Assembly: GCA_023247595.1 (NCBI GenBank)
Contig: JAHFGF010000112.1
Coordinates: forward strand, 1-5,565
DNA: 5,565 nucleotides
Direction: 5' to 3'
From: Candidatus Omnitrophota bacterium
Lineage (GTDB): Bacteria > Omnitrophota > Koll11 > Zapsychrales > Fredricksoniimonadaceae
Below the pieces are notes generated by a model. That model was not told where the DNA came from, did not search any database, and worked only from the letters and a program-made list of their open reading frames with translations. A program made the position numbers and the translations under genes. The number at the start of each line of letters is the position of its first letter. Within the stretch, counting starts at the first letter, position 1. Below are positions 1-5,205 of this stretch, piece after piece.

Positions 1-459
1 CTCAAACTCAAAGTGTCTTATCCCAGTAAAGAAGAAGAACTCAAAATCCTCAAGCGCATGGCTTTTACCCGGTCGTCCATTACGGTCAATCAGATCACAA
101 CTCCTCAGGATATCGCCCGCCTGCGTTCGGTGGTTGATGAAATTTATATGGATGAAAAAATTGAACAATACATTGTCAATATCGTCGATGCCACACGATA
201 TCCGCAGAATTATAAATTGGCCGATCTTAAAGGTCTGATTCATTACGGCGCATCCCCCCGGGCAACCATCAATCTTGCCCTCGCGGCCAAAGCCTACGCG
301 TTCTTGCAGGGCAGAGGTTATGTGACTCCGCAGGACATTAAATCCATCGGCATGGATGTGCTGCGCCACCGCGTCATTCCCAGTTATGAAGCCGAGGCGG
401 AAGATAAAACATCTGAAAATATTATCCAGAGAATTTTTGAAGAGATAGAAGTTCCTTAA
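1..459 (+). CDS. moxR: MoxR-family AAA+ ATPase, C-terminal fragment (5' end outside window)
   Basis: The reading frame is open from the first base (LKLKVSYPSKEEE...) to TAA at 457-459, so about 152 C-terminal residues are visible. The GTG at 13 is internal and not the true start. What is seen is the C-terminal end of the ATPase core followed by the helical lid. It includes a 'YPSKEEELKILKRM' helix, typical of MoxR proteins just after the AAA+ core, then the sensor-2 motif GASPRA at 247-264, whose arginine is expected to contact ATP. After that come 'AAKAYAFLQGRGYVTPQDI' and the closing 'DVLRHRV' segment. Walker A, Walker B and the arginine finger lie upstream of the window and cannot be checked. 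MoxR proteins are cytoplasmic ATPases, usually encoded beside vWA proteins, and are thought to remodel them or mature them with metal. The DUF58 and Bat genes downstream match that pattern. The family call is firm; the substrate is inferred from context. Confidence 0.95.
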   Translation, partial: LKLKVSYPSKEEELKILKRMAFTRSSITVNQITTPQDIARLRSVVDEIYMDEKIEQYIVNIVDATRYPQNYKLADLKGLIHYGASPRATINLALAAKAYAFLQGRGYVTPQDIKSIGMDVLRHRVIPSYEAEAEDKTSENIIQRIFEEIEVP

Positions 460-551
460 GAGAGCGTTTAGCGGTGAGCGAATAACGTTTAGGATTTTGA
501 TACAAAATTTTCCTAACGCTACACGCCAACCGCTATACGCTGTACGCTAAT
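460..551. repeat. Intergenic palindrome of degenerate heptanucleotide repeats, AGCGnnn / CGCTnnn
   Basis: The whole 92-nt gap between the moxR stop and the DUF58 start is an imperfect inverted repeat with period-7 arms. Left-arm units of the form AGCGnnn start at 463, 470 and 477, with decayed units at 484 (AACGTTT) and 491 (AGGATTT). Right-arm units of the complementary form CGCTnnn start at 517, 524 (CGCCAAC), 531, 538 and 545, all exactly 7 nt apart. The centre folds as TTTTG (495-499), loop ATA (500-502), CAAAA (503-507). It is extended by AGGA (491-494) with TCCT (511-514) and by CGTT with AACG. No T-tract follows, so it does not look like an intrinsic terminator. It could act as an RNA hairpin that adjusts expression between moxR and the downstream genes, or it could be a non-coding repeat element tolerated in the gap. 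The repeats are seen directly; the function is unknown. Confidence 0.85.
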
Positions 552-1454
552 ATGCTTCCCAAAGACCTGCTCGATAAAGTTCATCGCATTGAAATCACCA
601 CTTCCCGTCTGGTTACCGATGTTTTTGCCGGACAATACCACAGCGTTTTTAAAGGGCGGGGTATGGAATTTGATGAGGTGCGGGAATATCAAATGGGAGA
701 TGATATCCGTTCCATCGACTGGAACGTCACCGCCCGCACCGGCAAGGCCCACATCAAGAAATTTGTCGAAGAGCGTGAATTGACGGTCATGATTATGGTG
801 GATGCTTCAAAGTCCTGCCAGTTCGCTTCGGTCAATCAGCTCAAAAGTAAACTGGCCGCTCAGATCGCGGCCATTCTGGCTTTTTCCGCCATTCGAAATA
901 ATGATAAAGTGGGGCTTATGATCTTCACCGATCAGGTGGAGCTTTTTATCCCGCCGAGAAAAGGCAAAAGCCATGTCCTTCGTGTGATTCGCGAAGTTTT
1001 GTATTTTAAACCAAAGGGGACAGGCACGCGTTTGGATACGGCGCTTGAATATTTAAATCATGTGATGCCGCGAAGAGCGGTGACGTTTGTTCTTTCTGAT
1101 TTCTTTGATGATAAGGCATCCGGCCCAGATCCGATTTTCAAAAAAGCCATGAGCATTGCCAACAAACGGCATGATCTTATTGCGATCACGTTGAATGATC
1201 CTCGAGAATCCTCTTTGCCTGACTGCGGACTGATTGGGCTTGAAGACGCTGAGTCAGGCCAGCAGATCATGGTTGATTCTTCCGACCGCCGTTTCCGTGA
1301 ACAATTTGCCCAGCAAGCCCAGGTTCGTTTATCCCAGCGGGACCGCATGTTCCGCTCTATCGGCGTTGATCACATTGATGTGCAGACAGATGTCCCCTAC
1401 GAAAAATCGCTGATTTCTTTTTTCATGCAGAGAAAGAGAAGGTTTGGGGGGTGA
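552..1454 (+). CDS. DUF58-family protein with vWA-like domain (MoxR partner)
   Basis: This is a 300-residue protein of normal length for the family. Residues 3-32 (LLDKVHRIEI...VFAGQYHSVFKG) and the block at 33-63 containing GRGMEFDEVREY, GDDIRSIDW and NVTART form the DUF58 signature. A vWA-like fold follows with an apparently complete MIDAS: D84-A-S86-K-S88, a threonine near 157-159 (GTGTRLD) and D183 (VLSDFFDD). There is no signal peptide or membrane span, so it should be cytoplasmic or peripheral at the membrane, where it probably partners the MoxR ATPase encoded just upstream. The ATG at 552 is chosen because the conserved N-terminus begins at once. Upstream the frame is open only to the TGA at 498-500 and offers no ATG, GTG or TTG. 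No Shine-Dalgarno sequence precedes the start, because the heptad repeat runs up to base 551. The last residues (QRKRRFGG) are encoded by purine-rich DNA that may already belong to the next repeat element. The exact role of DUF58 proteins is not established. Confidence 0.95.
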   Translation: MLPKDLLDKVHRIEITTSRLVTDVFAGQYHSVFKGRGMEFDEVREYQMGDDIRSIDWNVTARTGKAHIKKFVEERELTVMIMVDASKSCQFASVNQLKSKLAAQIAAILAFSAIRNNDKVGLMIFTDQVELFIPPRKGKSHVLRVIREVLYFKPKGTGTRLDTALEYLNHVMPRRAVTFVLSDFFDDKASGPDPIFKKAMSIANKRHDLIAITLNDPRESSLPDCGLIGLEDAESGQQIMVDSSDRRFREQFAQQAQVRLSQRDRMFRSIGVDHIDVQTDVPYEKSLISFFMQRKRRFGG

Positions 1455-1634
1455 GTATGAAGAAGGAAGATAGAGGATTGAAGAGTGAAGATAGAAAATG
1501 GATGAGGGAATGAGAAAAGAAATAGGGAGAAGAGAAGAAAGAAAAATTGAAAGCTGGTTGATTGCGAAAGCGCCTTTCAGCAATCGATTTTTCCTTCAAT
1601 CTTCTATTTTCTATTTTCTATTTTCTCTCCCCCT
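1445..1634. repeat. Large heptad-repeat palindrome overlapping the end of the DUF58 gene and the start of the next gene
   Basis: This is an imperfect inverted repeat of about 190 nt. The left arm is purine-rich and built on period 7: GAAGAAG at 1459, GAAGATA at 1466, GAGGATT at 1473, GAAGAGT at 1480, GAAGATA at 1487, GAAAATG at 1494 and GATGAGG at 1501, decaying after that. The right arm is the complement in strict register: TTCCTTC at 1591, AATCTTC at 1598, three identical TATTTTC units at 1605, 1612 and 1619, and TCTCCCC at 1626. The centre is a strong stem-loop: GATTGC (1560-1565) and GAAAG (1566-1570), loop CGC, CTTTC (1574-1578), one bulged A, then GCAATC (1580-1585). It is extended by ATTGAA (1546-1551) with TTCAAT (1595-1600). 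At the outer edge GGGGGG (1446-1451) faces CCCCC (1629-1633). The element contains the DUF58 stop codon and all start candidates of the following gene. Confidence 0.85.
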
Positions 1635-2166
1635 AATAACAAACGCCGATGACATCCGCGATGTCAAAGGTCCTGTTAACCTTCCTGAATTTCCGTGGAT
1701 CTATGTTTTGTGTGCTGTGCTTGCCGTGATGCTTGTTTTAGGCGGATGGTGGTTTTGGCTGCGTTTTAAAAAATCAGCCTCCCCAAAAATTACCAAGACG
1801 TCCTGGCAGATCGCGCTTGAACAACTGCAGGCCTTGCGGGAGCGCGATCTTTTCGGTCAGGGACGTTTTAAGGAACATTTTATCGAACTTTCTAATATCG
1901 CGCGCCGCTATATCGAACAACGTTTTGATATCCGCGCGCCGGAAATGACAACGGAAGAATTTTTGGCATACGTTCGAAATTCTCCTAAGATCGACGGCAA
2001 ACACAAAGAGACGCTCAAAGGTTTTCTAAAATTGTCGGACATGGTCAAGTTTGCCAAATATGGCCCAAGCGCGGACGAAGCGCGGCAAAGTTATAACTTA
2101 ATAACGCAACTGGTCAATGAAACCGTGGAAACTCTTTCTGTTGCCGAGGGCCGGAAAACTTCGTGA
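1498..2166 (+). CDS. DUF4381-like membrane protein of the Bat operon (start uncertain)
   Basis: As written this is 222 residues. The mature part has a short periplasmic stretch (DDIRDVKGPVNLPEFPW), one membrane span at about 66-88 (WIYVLCAVLAVMLVLGGWWFWLRF), then a helical cytoplasmic domain. That domain carries family-like motifs: 'LFGQGRFKEHFIELSNIARRYIEQRF' near 118-143, 'MTTEEFLAYVRNS' at 150-162 and 'LSDMVKFAKYGPSADEA' at 179-195. This is the small protein commonly found between the DUF58 and batA genes; its biochemical role is not known. Residues 31-47 form a hydrophobic core and TNA|DD (48-52) looks like a signal peptidase I site, so a cleaved signal peptide is likely. An in-frame TAG at 1492-1494 limits the start to ATG 1498, ATG 1510 or TTG 1558. 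None has a good ribosome binding site, and all lie inside the heptad palindrome. The TTG would give a compact signal peptide (LIAKAPFSNR then the core), whereas the ATGs add a highly charged stretch of 16-20 residues. The gene ends 12 nt before batA. Confidence 0.85.
   Translation: MDEGMRKEIGRREERKIESWLIAKAPFSNRFFLQSSIFYFLFSLPLITNADDIRDVKGPVNLPEFPWIYVLCAVLAVMLVLGGWWFWLRFKKSASPKITKTSWQIALEQLQALRERDLFGQGRFKEHFIELSNIARRYIEQRFDIRAPEMTTEEFLAYVRNSPKIDGKHKETLKGFLKLSDMVKFAKYGPSADEARQSYNLITQLVNETVETLSVAEGRKTS
1560..1585 (+). other. Central stem-loop of the second heptad palindrome
   Basis: An 11-bp stem with a single bulged A (1579) closes a 3-nt CGC loop: 1560-1570 pairs with 1574-1585. It is the tip of the 190-nt palindrome. 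In RNA it would lie immediately after the TTG start candidate at 1558 and downstream of the ATG candidates at 1498 and 1510. It could therefore affect translation initiation if the short N-terminus is used. No U-tract follows the stem itself, so a terminator is unlikely. The pairing is seen; the effect is inferred. Confidence 0.6.
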
Positions 2167-2178
2167 GAAATTTTAACT

Positions 2179-3174
2179 ATGATTTTCCGTACACCATTAC
2201 TGCTTGTATTGATTCCGATAGCCGTCGCAATTTTCTGGTGGCTTAATCAAAACAGAAGAGAGGCGTCTTTTCGTTTTTCTTCTGTCGCTATCGCCAGTCA
2301 GGCGGGCGGGTCTTGGAAAATCCAGTTTGGTTTTCTTCCTAAATTTCTGCGTCTGGTTTCCCTTGTTCTTTTTATCGTAGCCTTAAGTGGTCCGCAATCT
2401 GTCTTGGAAGAAAGCCGCATTACAACGGAAGGTATCGACATTATGCTGGCGGTTGATTGTTCCGGAAGTATGGCGGCTGAAGATTTCACCATCAATGGCC
2501 AGCGGACCAATCGGCTGGACGTCATCAAAAATGCCGTCAGTGAATTTATCGCGGGCCGGCACAGCGATAAGATCGGATTTGTCGCGTTTTCCGCTAAGGC
2601 ATATACCATTTGCCCATTGACGACAGATTACACTTGGCTGAATACCAATGTGAGCCGCGTCAAGCTCGGCATGATTCAGGACGGAACAGCCATTGGCTCG
2701 GCCATCGCGACATCGGTGGCGCGGTTAAAAGGCAGTGAATCCAAAAGTAAAGTTGTAGTGCTTTTAACCGACGGGATCAATAATGCCGGATCGGTGGACC
2801 CGTTAAACGCGGCCCGGGCTGCCCAGGCGTCGGGGATTAAAATTTATACCATCGGAGCCGGAACCAAAGGCCACGCGCCGTATCCGGTCAAAGATTTTTT
2901 TGGCCGGACCTTTTATCAAGATGTCAAAATTGACATTGATGAGGATGTGCTCAAGAAGATTTCCAGAGTCACCAACGGTTTGTATTTCCGGGCGACGGAT
3001 ACGGAATCGCTTCACAAAATTTATAAAGAAATCGACAGCTTGGAAAAATCCAAGATTGAAGAAACAGGTTATCGGGAATATAAGGAACTGTTTGTTTATT
3101 TCTTGGGCGCGGCGTTATTGCTTCTTTTGGCGGAAATTGTTTTGGTTAATACGTTATTTTTAAGGATTCCATAA
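2179..3174 (+). CDS. batA: BatA, membrane-anchored vWA-domain protein
   Basis: A 331-residue protein, the usual length for BatA/BatB. It opens with the Bat N-terminal domain: a first span at about 5-22, an 'SFRFSSVAIA' segment, and a second span at about 55-71. The vWA domain covers about 85-290 and has a full MIDAS: D93-C-S95-G-S97, T170 (DGTAIGSA) and D198 (LLTDGINNAG). A C-terminal span follows at about 303-327 (ELFVYFLGAALLLLLAEIVLV). The vWA domain is expected between the second and third spans, on the periplasmic side. Such domains bind a divalent metal and a partner protein; here the likely partners are BatB and the other Bat proteins. The ATG at 2179 puts the first span directly at the N-terminus, as is usual; only a weak purine stretch (GAGAA near 2165) precedes it. 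The BatA name rests on gene order and on resemblance to the batB product that follows. The physiological role (aerotolerance or cell-envelope function) is debated. Confidence 0.93.
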   Translation: MIFRTPLLLVLIPIAVAIFWWLNQNRREASFRFSSVAIASQAGGSWKIQFGFLPKFLRLVSLVLFIVALSGPQSVLEESRITTEGIDIMLAVDCSGSMAAEDFTINGQRTNRLDVIKNAVSEFIAGRHSDKIGFVAFSAKAYTICPLTTDYTWLNTNVSRVKLGMIQDGTAIGSAIATSVARLKGSESKSKVVVLLTDGINNAGSVDPLNAARAAQASGIKIYTIGAGTKGHAPYPVKDFFGRTFYQDVKIDIDEDVLKKISRVTNGLYFRATDTESLHKIYKEIDSLEKSKIEETGYREYKELFVYFLGAALLLLLAEIVLVNTLFLRIP

Positions 3175-3187
3175 AATCTTTTTTCGC

Positions 3188-3191
3188 GGGG
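3188..3191 (+). promoter_or_regulatory. Ribosome binding site of batB, bears on start choice
   Basis: GGGG sits directly before three consecutive ATG codons at 3192, 3195 and 3198. Only the third has usual spacing (6 nt); the first has none. The third ATG begins MRFANPYIL, which also matches the typical short lead into the first membrane span of Bat proteins. The start at 3198 is therefore mechanistically more plausible, with a difference of only two residues. Confidence 0.45.
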
Positions 3192-4211
3192 ATGATGATG
3201 CGATTTGCTAATCCGTATATCTTGCATGTGCTGTGGCTGCTGCCTTTTTTGGGAATAGGGCTTTGGATGTTTTTGGCCCGACGGCGTAAGTTCATGTCCC
3301 GTTTTGTTGCCTCGAACCTTTTGGATGACATCGCTTCTAATTTCAGTTTAAAAAAGCAGCAGGTATCGATTTATTTATTAGTCCTGGTATTTTTCTTTGG
3401 AATTTTTGCGCTTGCCCGGCCGCAATGGGGTTATCAGTGGCAGGAAGTTAAAAGAACGGGGCTGGATATTTTATTGGTCGTGGATACATCCAAAAGCATG
3501 TTGACGCGGGATGTCAAACCCAACCGTCTTGAGCGGACTAAATTGGCGGTCAAAGATCTTGTGAAGAAATTAAAAGGCGACCGCATCGGTTTGGTGGCGT
3601 TTGCCGGAAACGCGTTTATGATGTGCCCGCTGACCTCTGATTATGGCGGATTTCTTTTGAGCCTCAATGATTTGGATGTGAACATCATTCCCCGCGGAGG
3701 CACCAATGTGGGGCAGGCGCTCACGGAGGCCATGCACGGGTATGACAAAACCCCGTCGAAATTTAAGGCCATTGTGATTGTGACCGACGGCGATAATCTT
3801 GAGGGAGATCCTCTTTCTGTTGCCAAGAAGGCTAAGGAAAACGGCATTAAAATATTTTCAGTTGGCGTCGGCACGCAGGAAGGCGATTTGATTCAATTTT
3901 CTGATGCTCAGGGACAAAATCAGTATTTGAAAGACGACCAGGGCAATGTGGTGAAATCCCGTTTGAATGAAAGTTTACTGCAGCGCCTCGCCTATGAAAC
4001 CGGAGGCGCTTATGTGCGTTCCAGCGGCGCGGAATTCGGGCTTGATTATATTTATGAACAGCATTTATCCAAATTGGAGAAGCGTGAAATCCAGGAGAAA
4101 ATGCAGAAAAGATATTTTGAACGGTTTCAGCTGCCGTTAACACTGGCGTTAATTTTTCTTTTGGCGGATACGTTCTTAAGCCGGCGAAGACAGGAAAGGA
4201 TTGCATCATGA
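3192..4211 (+). CDS. batB: BatB, membrane-anchored vWA-domain protein
   Basis: 339 residues counted from the first of three tandem ATGs (337 if the third, at 3198, is used). The domain order is the same as in BatA: first span about 10-28, an 'RRKFMSRFVASNLLDDI' segment, second span about 58-75 (SIYLLVLVFFFGIFALARP), then the vWA domain. The MIDAS is complete: D98-T-S100-K-S102, T171 (PRGGTNVGQA) and D199 (IVTDGDNLEG). A helical connector (LSKLEKREIQEKMQKRYFERF) leads into the C-terminal span at about 311-328. It is a paralogue of the preceding batA product and shares motifs such as IGLVAFAG / IGFVAFSA and CPLTSDY / CPLTTDY, which suggests an old tandem duplication. The two probably assemble in the inner membrane with the vWA domains facing the periplasm. 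The gene begins 17 nt after batA and its stop overlaps the batC start (ATGA at 4208-4211), which suggests translational coupling. Confidence 0.93.
   Translation: MMMRFANPYILHVLWLLPFLGIGLWMFLARRRKFMSRFVASNLLDDIASNFSLKKQQVSIYLLVLVFFFGIFALARPQWGYQWQEVKRTGLDILLVVDTSKSMLTRDVKPNRLERTKLAVKDLVKKLKGDRIGLVAFAGNAFMMCPLTSDYGGFLLSLNDLDVNIIPRGGTNVGQALTEAMHGYDKTPSKFKAIVIVTDGDNLEGDPLSVAKKAKENGIKIFSVGVGTQEGDLIQFSDAQGQNQYLKDDQGNVVKSRLNESLLQRLAYETGGAYVRSSGAEFGLDYIYEQHLSKLEKREIQEKMQKRYFERFQLPLTLALIFLLADTFLSRRRQERIAS
4195..4200 (+). promoter_or_regulatory. Ribosome binding site of batC inside batB
   Basis: AAAGGA lies 7 nt before the ATG at 4208, still within the batB coding sequence. Together with the ATGA stop/start overlap it fixes the batC start and is consistent with coupled translation. 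Confidence 0.6.
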
Positions 4212-5203
4212 ATCATCCTGCTTATAATATTTGCGTAGTCGGGCTTAGCCTTTTTTTTCTCATGCCGCAAGTTCAGGCGTCTATTGCCGGCGATGTTAAG
4301 CAGGGTAATCACGCGTATCAGCAGGGAAATTATGAGCATGCCGCGGAAATTTATGAACAAGCGCTTGGAAAAGATCCAAAATCTTCGGCAGTTGAATATA
4401 ATTTAGGCACAGCTCTTTATAAAAAAAAGGATTATGATAATTCTATCGCGCATTTTCAAAAAGCGCTCCTTTCCGACGACCCAAGTCTGGTTAATAAGGC
4501 GCAATACAATTTAGGTAATGCGTATTATAAAAAATCCGAGGAGCTGGAAGATAGTGATGTGGACGCGGCTATCGCATCTTTGGAAAAGGGAATTGAATAT
4601 TATGATAAGGCTTTACCTCGCGCCAAAAAAGATAAAGATATAAAACAGAACTACGCTGTTTTTAAAGAAAAGCTGGAAAAGTTAAAGAAGAAGCCTAAGA
4701 AACCCAAAGGTAAAAAAGGTGAAGGGCAGTCGGATGGTAAGGATGGAGACTCGAAAGATGGCAAGAGCGATCAAACATCCGAGAGCAAGGATTCAAAAAA
4801 TAATCAGCCGTCCAAAGATAATCAACAGCCGAATCCAAATAATGACAGCACGGGCAATAAAAATGATAATCCGCAAGCTCCTCCAAATAATGGAAACGGT
4901 TCTGATCAACAGGATCAGCAAAAAGATCAAAATAAAGATGGCTCAGGAAAAGGTAATTCGGATCAAAATAAGGACTCAAATAAACCGGATGAGCAGCCTG
5001 GCAATTCTTCAGGTGATGGAAAAAAAGATTCATCGGACAAATCAAATTCTCAAGGCGGAAATTCTGTTTCTGATAAGGGCATGATGACGCCGCAGGAAGC
5101 GCAGATATTTCTGGATGATTACCAGCGTAATGAAGAGCCTAAGGGTATGATTTATTTTATGCCGCAGACCGGCAAAGATAAACCAGTGGCCAAGGATTGG
5201 TAA
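4208..5203 (+). CDS. batC: BatC, secreted or periplasmic TPR protein with long disordered linker
   Basis: 331 residues. A signal peptide spans 1-24 (hydrophobic core CVVGLSLFFLMP, probable cleavage after VQA). About three TPR units follow: 28-59 (GNHAYQQGNYEHAAEIYEQAL), 61-94 (YNLGTALYKKKDYDNSIAHFQKAL) and 97-138 (YNLGNAYYKK...SLEKGIEYYDKAL). The third carries an extra acidic insert (ELEDSDVD). Residues about 159-290 are low complexity, rich in K, D, S, N, Q and G with almost no hydrophobics, beginning with the lysine/proline run KKKPKKPKGKK. The end returns to ordinary sequence: MTPQEAQIFLDDYQRNEE (293-310) and a terminal VAKDW. A short MTPEEA-type helix and a terminal basic-D-W are features I associate with Bat TPR proteins. 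TPRs bind peptides or proteins, so BatC probably scaffolds BatA, BatB and BatD. The signal peptide argues for periplasmic action. The start is supported by an AAAGGA site and by the overlap with batB. Confidence 0.92.
   Translation: MNHPAYNICVVGLSLFFLMPQVQASIAGDVKQGNHAYQQGNYEHAAEIYEQALGKDPKSSAVEYNLGTALYKKKDYDNSIAHFQKALLSDDPSLVNKAQYNLGNAYYKKSEELEDSDVDAAIASLEKGIEYYDKALPRAKKDKDIKQNYAVFKEKLEKLKKKPKKPKGKKGEGQSDGKDGDSKDGKSDQTSESKDSKNNQPSKDNQQPNPNNDSTGNKNDNPQAPPNNGNGSDQQDQQKDQNKDGSGKGNSDQNKDSNKPDEQPGNSSGDGKKDSSDKSNSQGGNSVSDKGMMTPQEAQIFLDDYQRNEEPKGMIYFMPQTGKDKPVAKDW
4682..5077 (+). repeat. Low-complexity segment encoding the BatC disordered linker
   Basis: About 130 codons (residues 159-290) use a reduced alphabet dominated by K, D, S, N, Q, G and P, with recurring GATCAA/GATCAG-type and AAAGAT-type nucleotide words (for example around 4908-4940). 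No exact long tandem unit is visible. The bias produces long overlapping open frames, including a lysine/isoleucine-rich +1-frame ORF at 4719-5084 and an antisense ORF at 4695-5045. Both look like by-products of composition. The segment is likely to vary in length between related strains. Confidence 0.7.
5192..5196 (+). promoter_or_regulatory. Ribosome binding site of batD inside batC
   Basis: AAGGA lies 9 nt before the ATG at 5206 and overlaps the codons for the terminal KDW of BatC. It supports the batD start and continued co-translation of the operon. Confidence 0.55.
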
Positions 5204-5205
5204 AG

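Noticed and set aside
484..520. Rho-independent terminator after moxR
   Set aside because: The stem is AT-rich and bulged and no T-run follows the right arm. The right arm instead continues as heptads to the next start codon.
463..551. CRISPR array
   Set aside because: Units are only 7 nt, contiguous without spacers, and inverted in the second half.
519..752. 77-aa antisense ORF over the first repeat and the DUF58 start
   Set aside because: It overlaps a well-supported conserved DUF58 N-terminus, has no recognisable domain, and its end is made of heptad repeat.
1457..1513. 18-codon ORF (MKKEDRGLKSEDRKWMRE) ending next to the ATG at 1510, resembling a leader peptide
   Set aside because: It is composed wholly of GAAGAT-type repeat units and lacks a ribosome binding site, so nothing beyond its position supports translation.
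1329..1583. 84-aa antisense ORF with a hydrophobic Ser/Phe/Leu/Tyr-rich middle
   Set aside because: The hydrophobic stretch is the complement of the purine-rich heptad arm and mirrors the sense-strand signal peptide. It is a by-product of the palindrome, with no conserved domain.
3847..4209. 120-aa antisense ORF opposite batB
   Set aside because: It lies fully inside batB, which has clear domain evidence; the reverse protein shows no family features.
4695..5045. 116-aa antisense ORF opposite the BatC linker
   Set aside because: Low-complexity sequence on the sense strand removes stop codons on the reverse strand. The His/Tyr/Leu-rich product looks like compositional shadow.
4719..5084. 121-aa alternative-frame ORF inside batC, rich in Lys, Ile, Arg and Met
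   Set aside because: It is a frame shadow of the A-rich linker region; the batC frame has TPRs, a signal peptide and a proper C-terminus.
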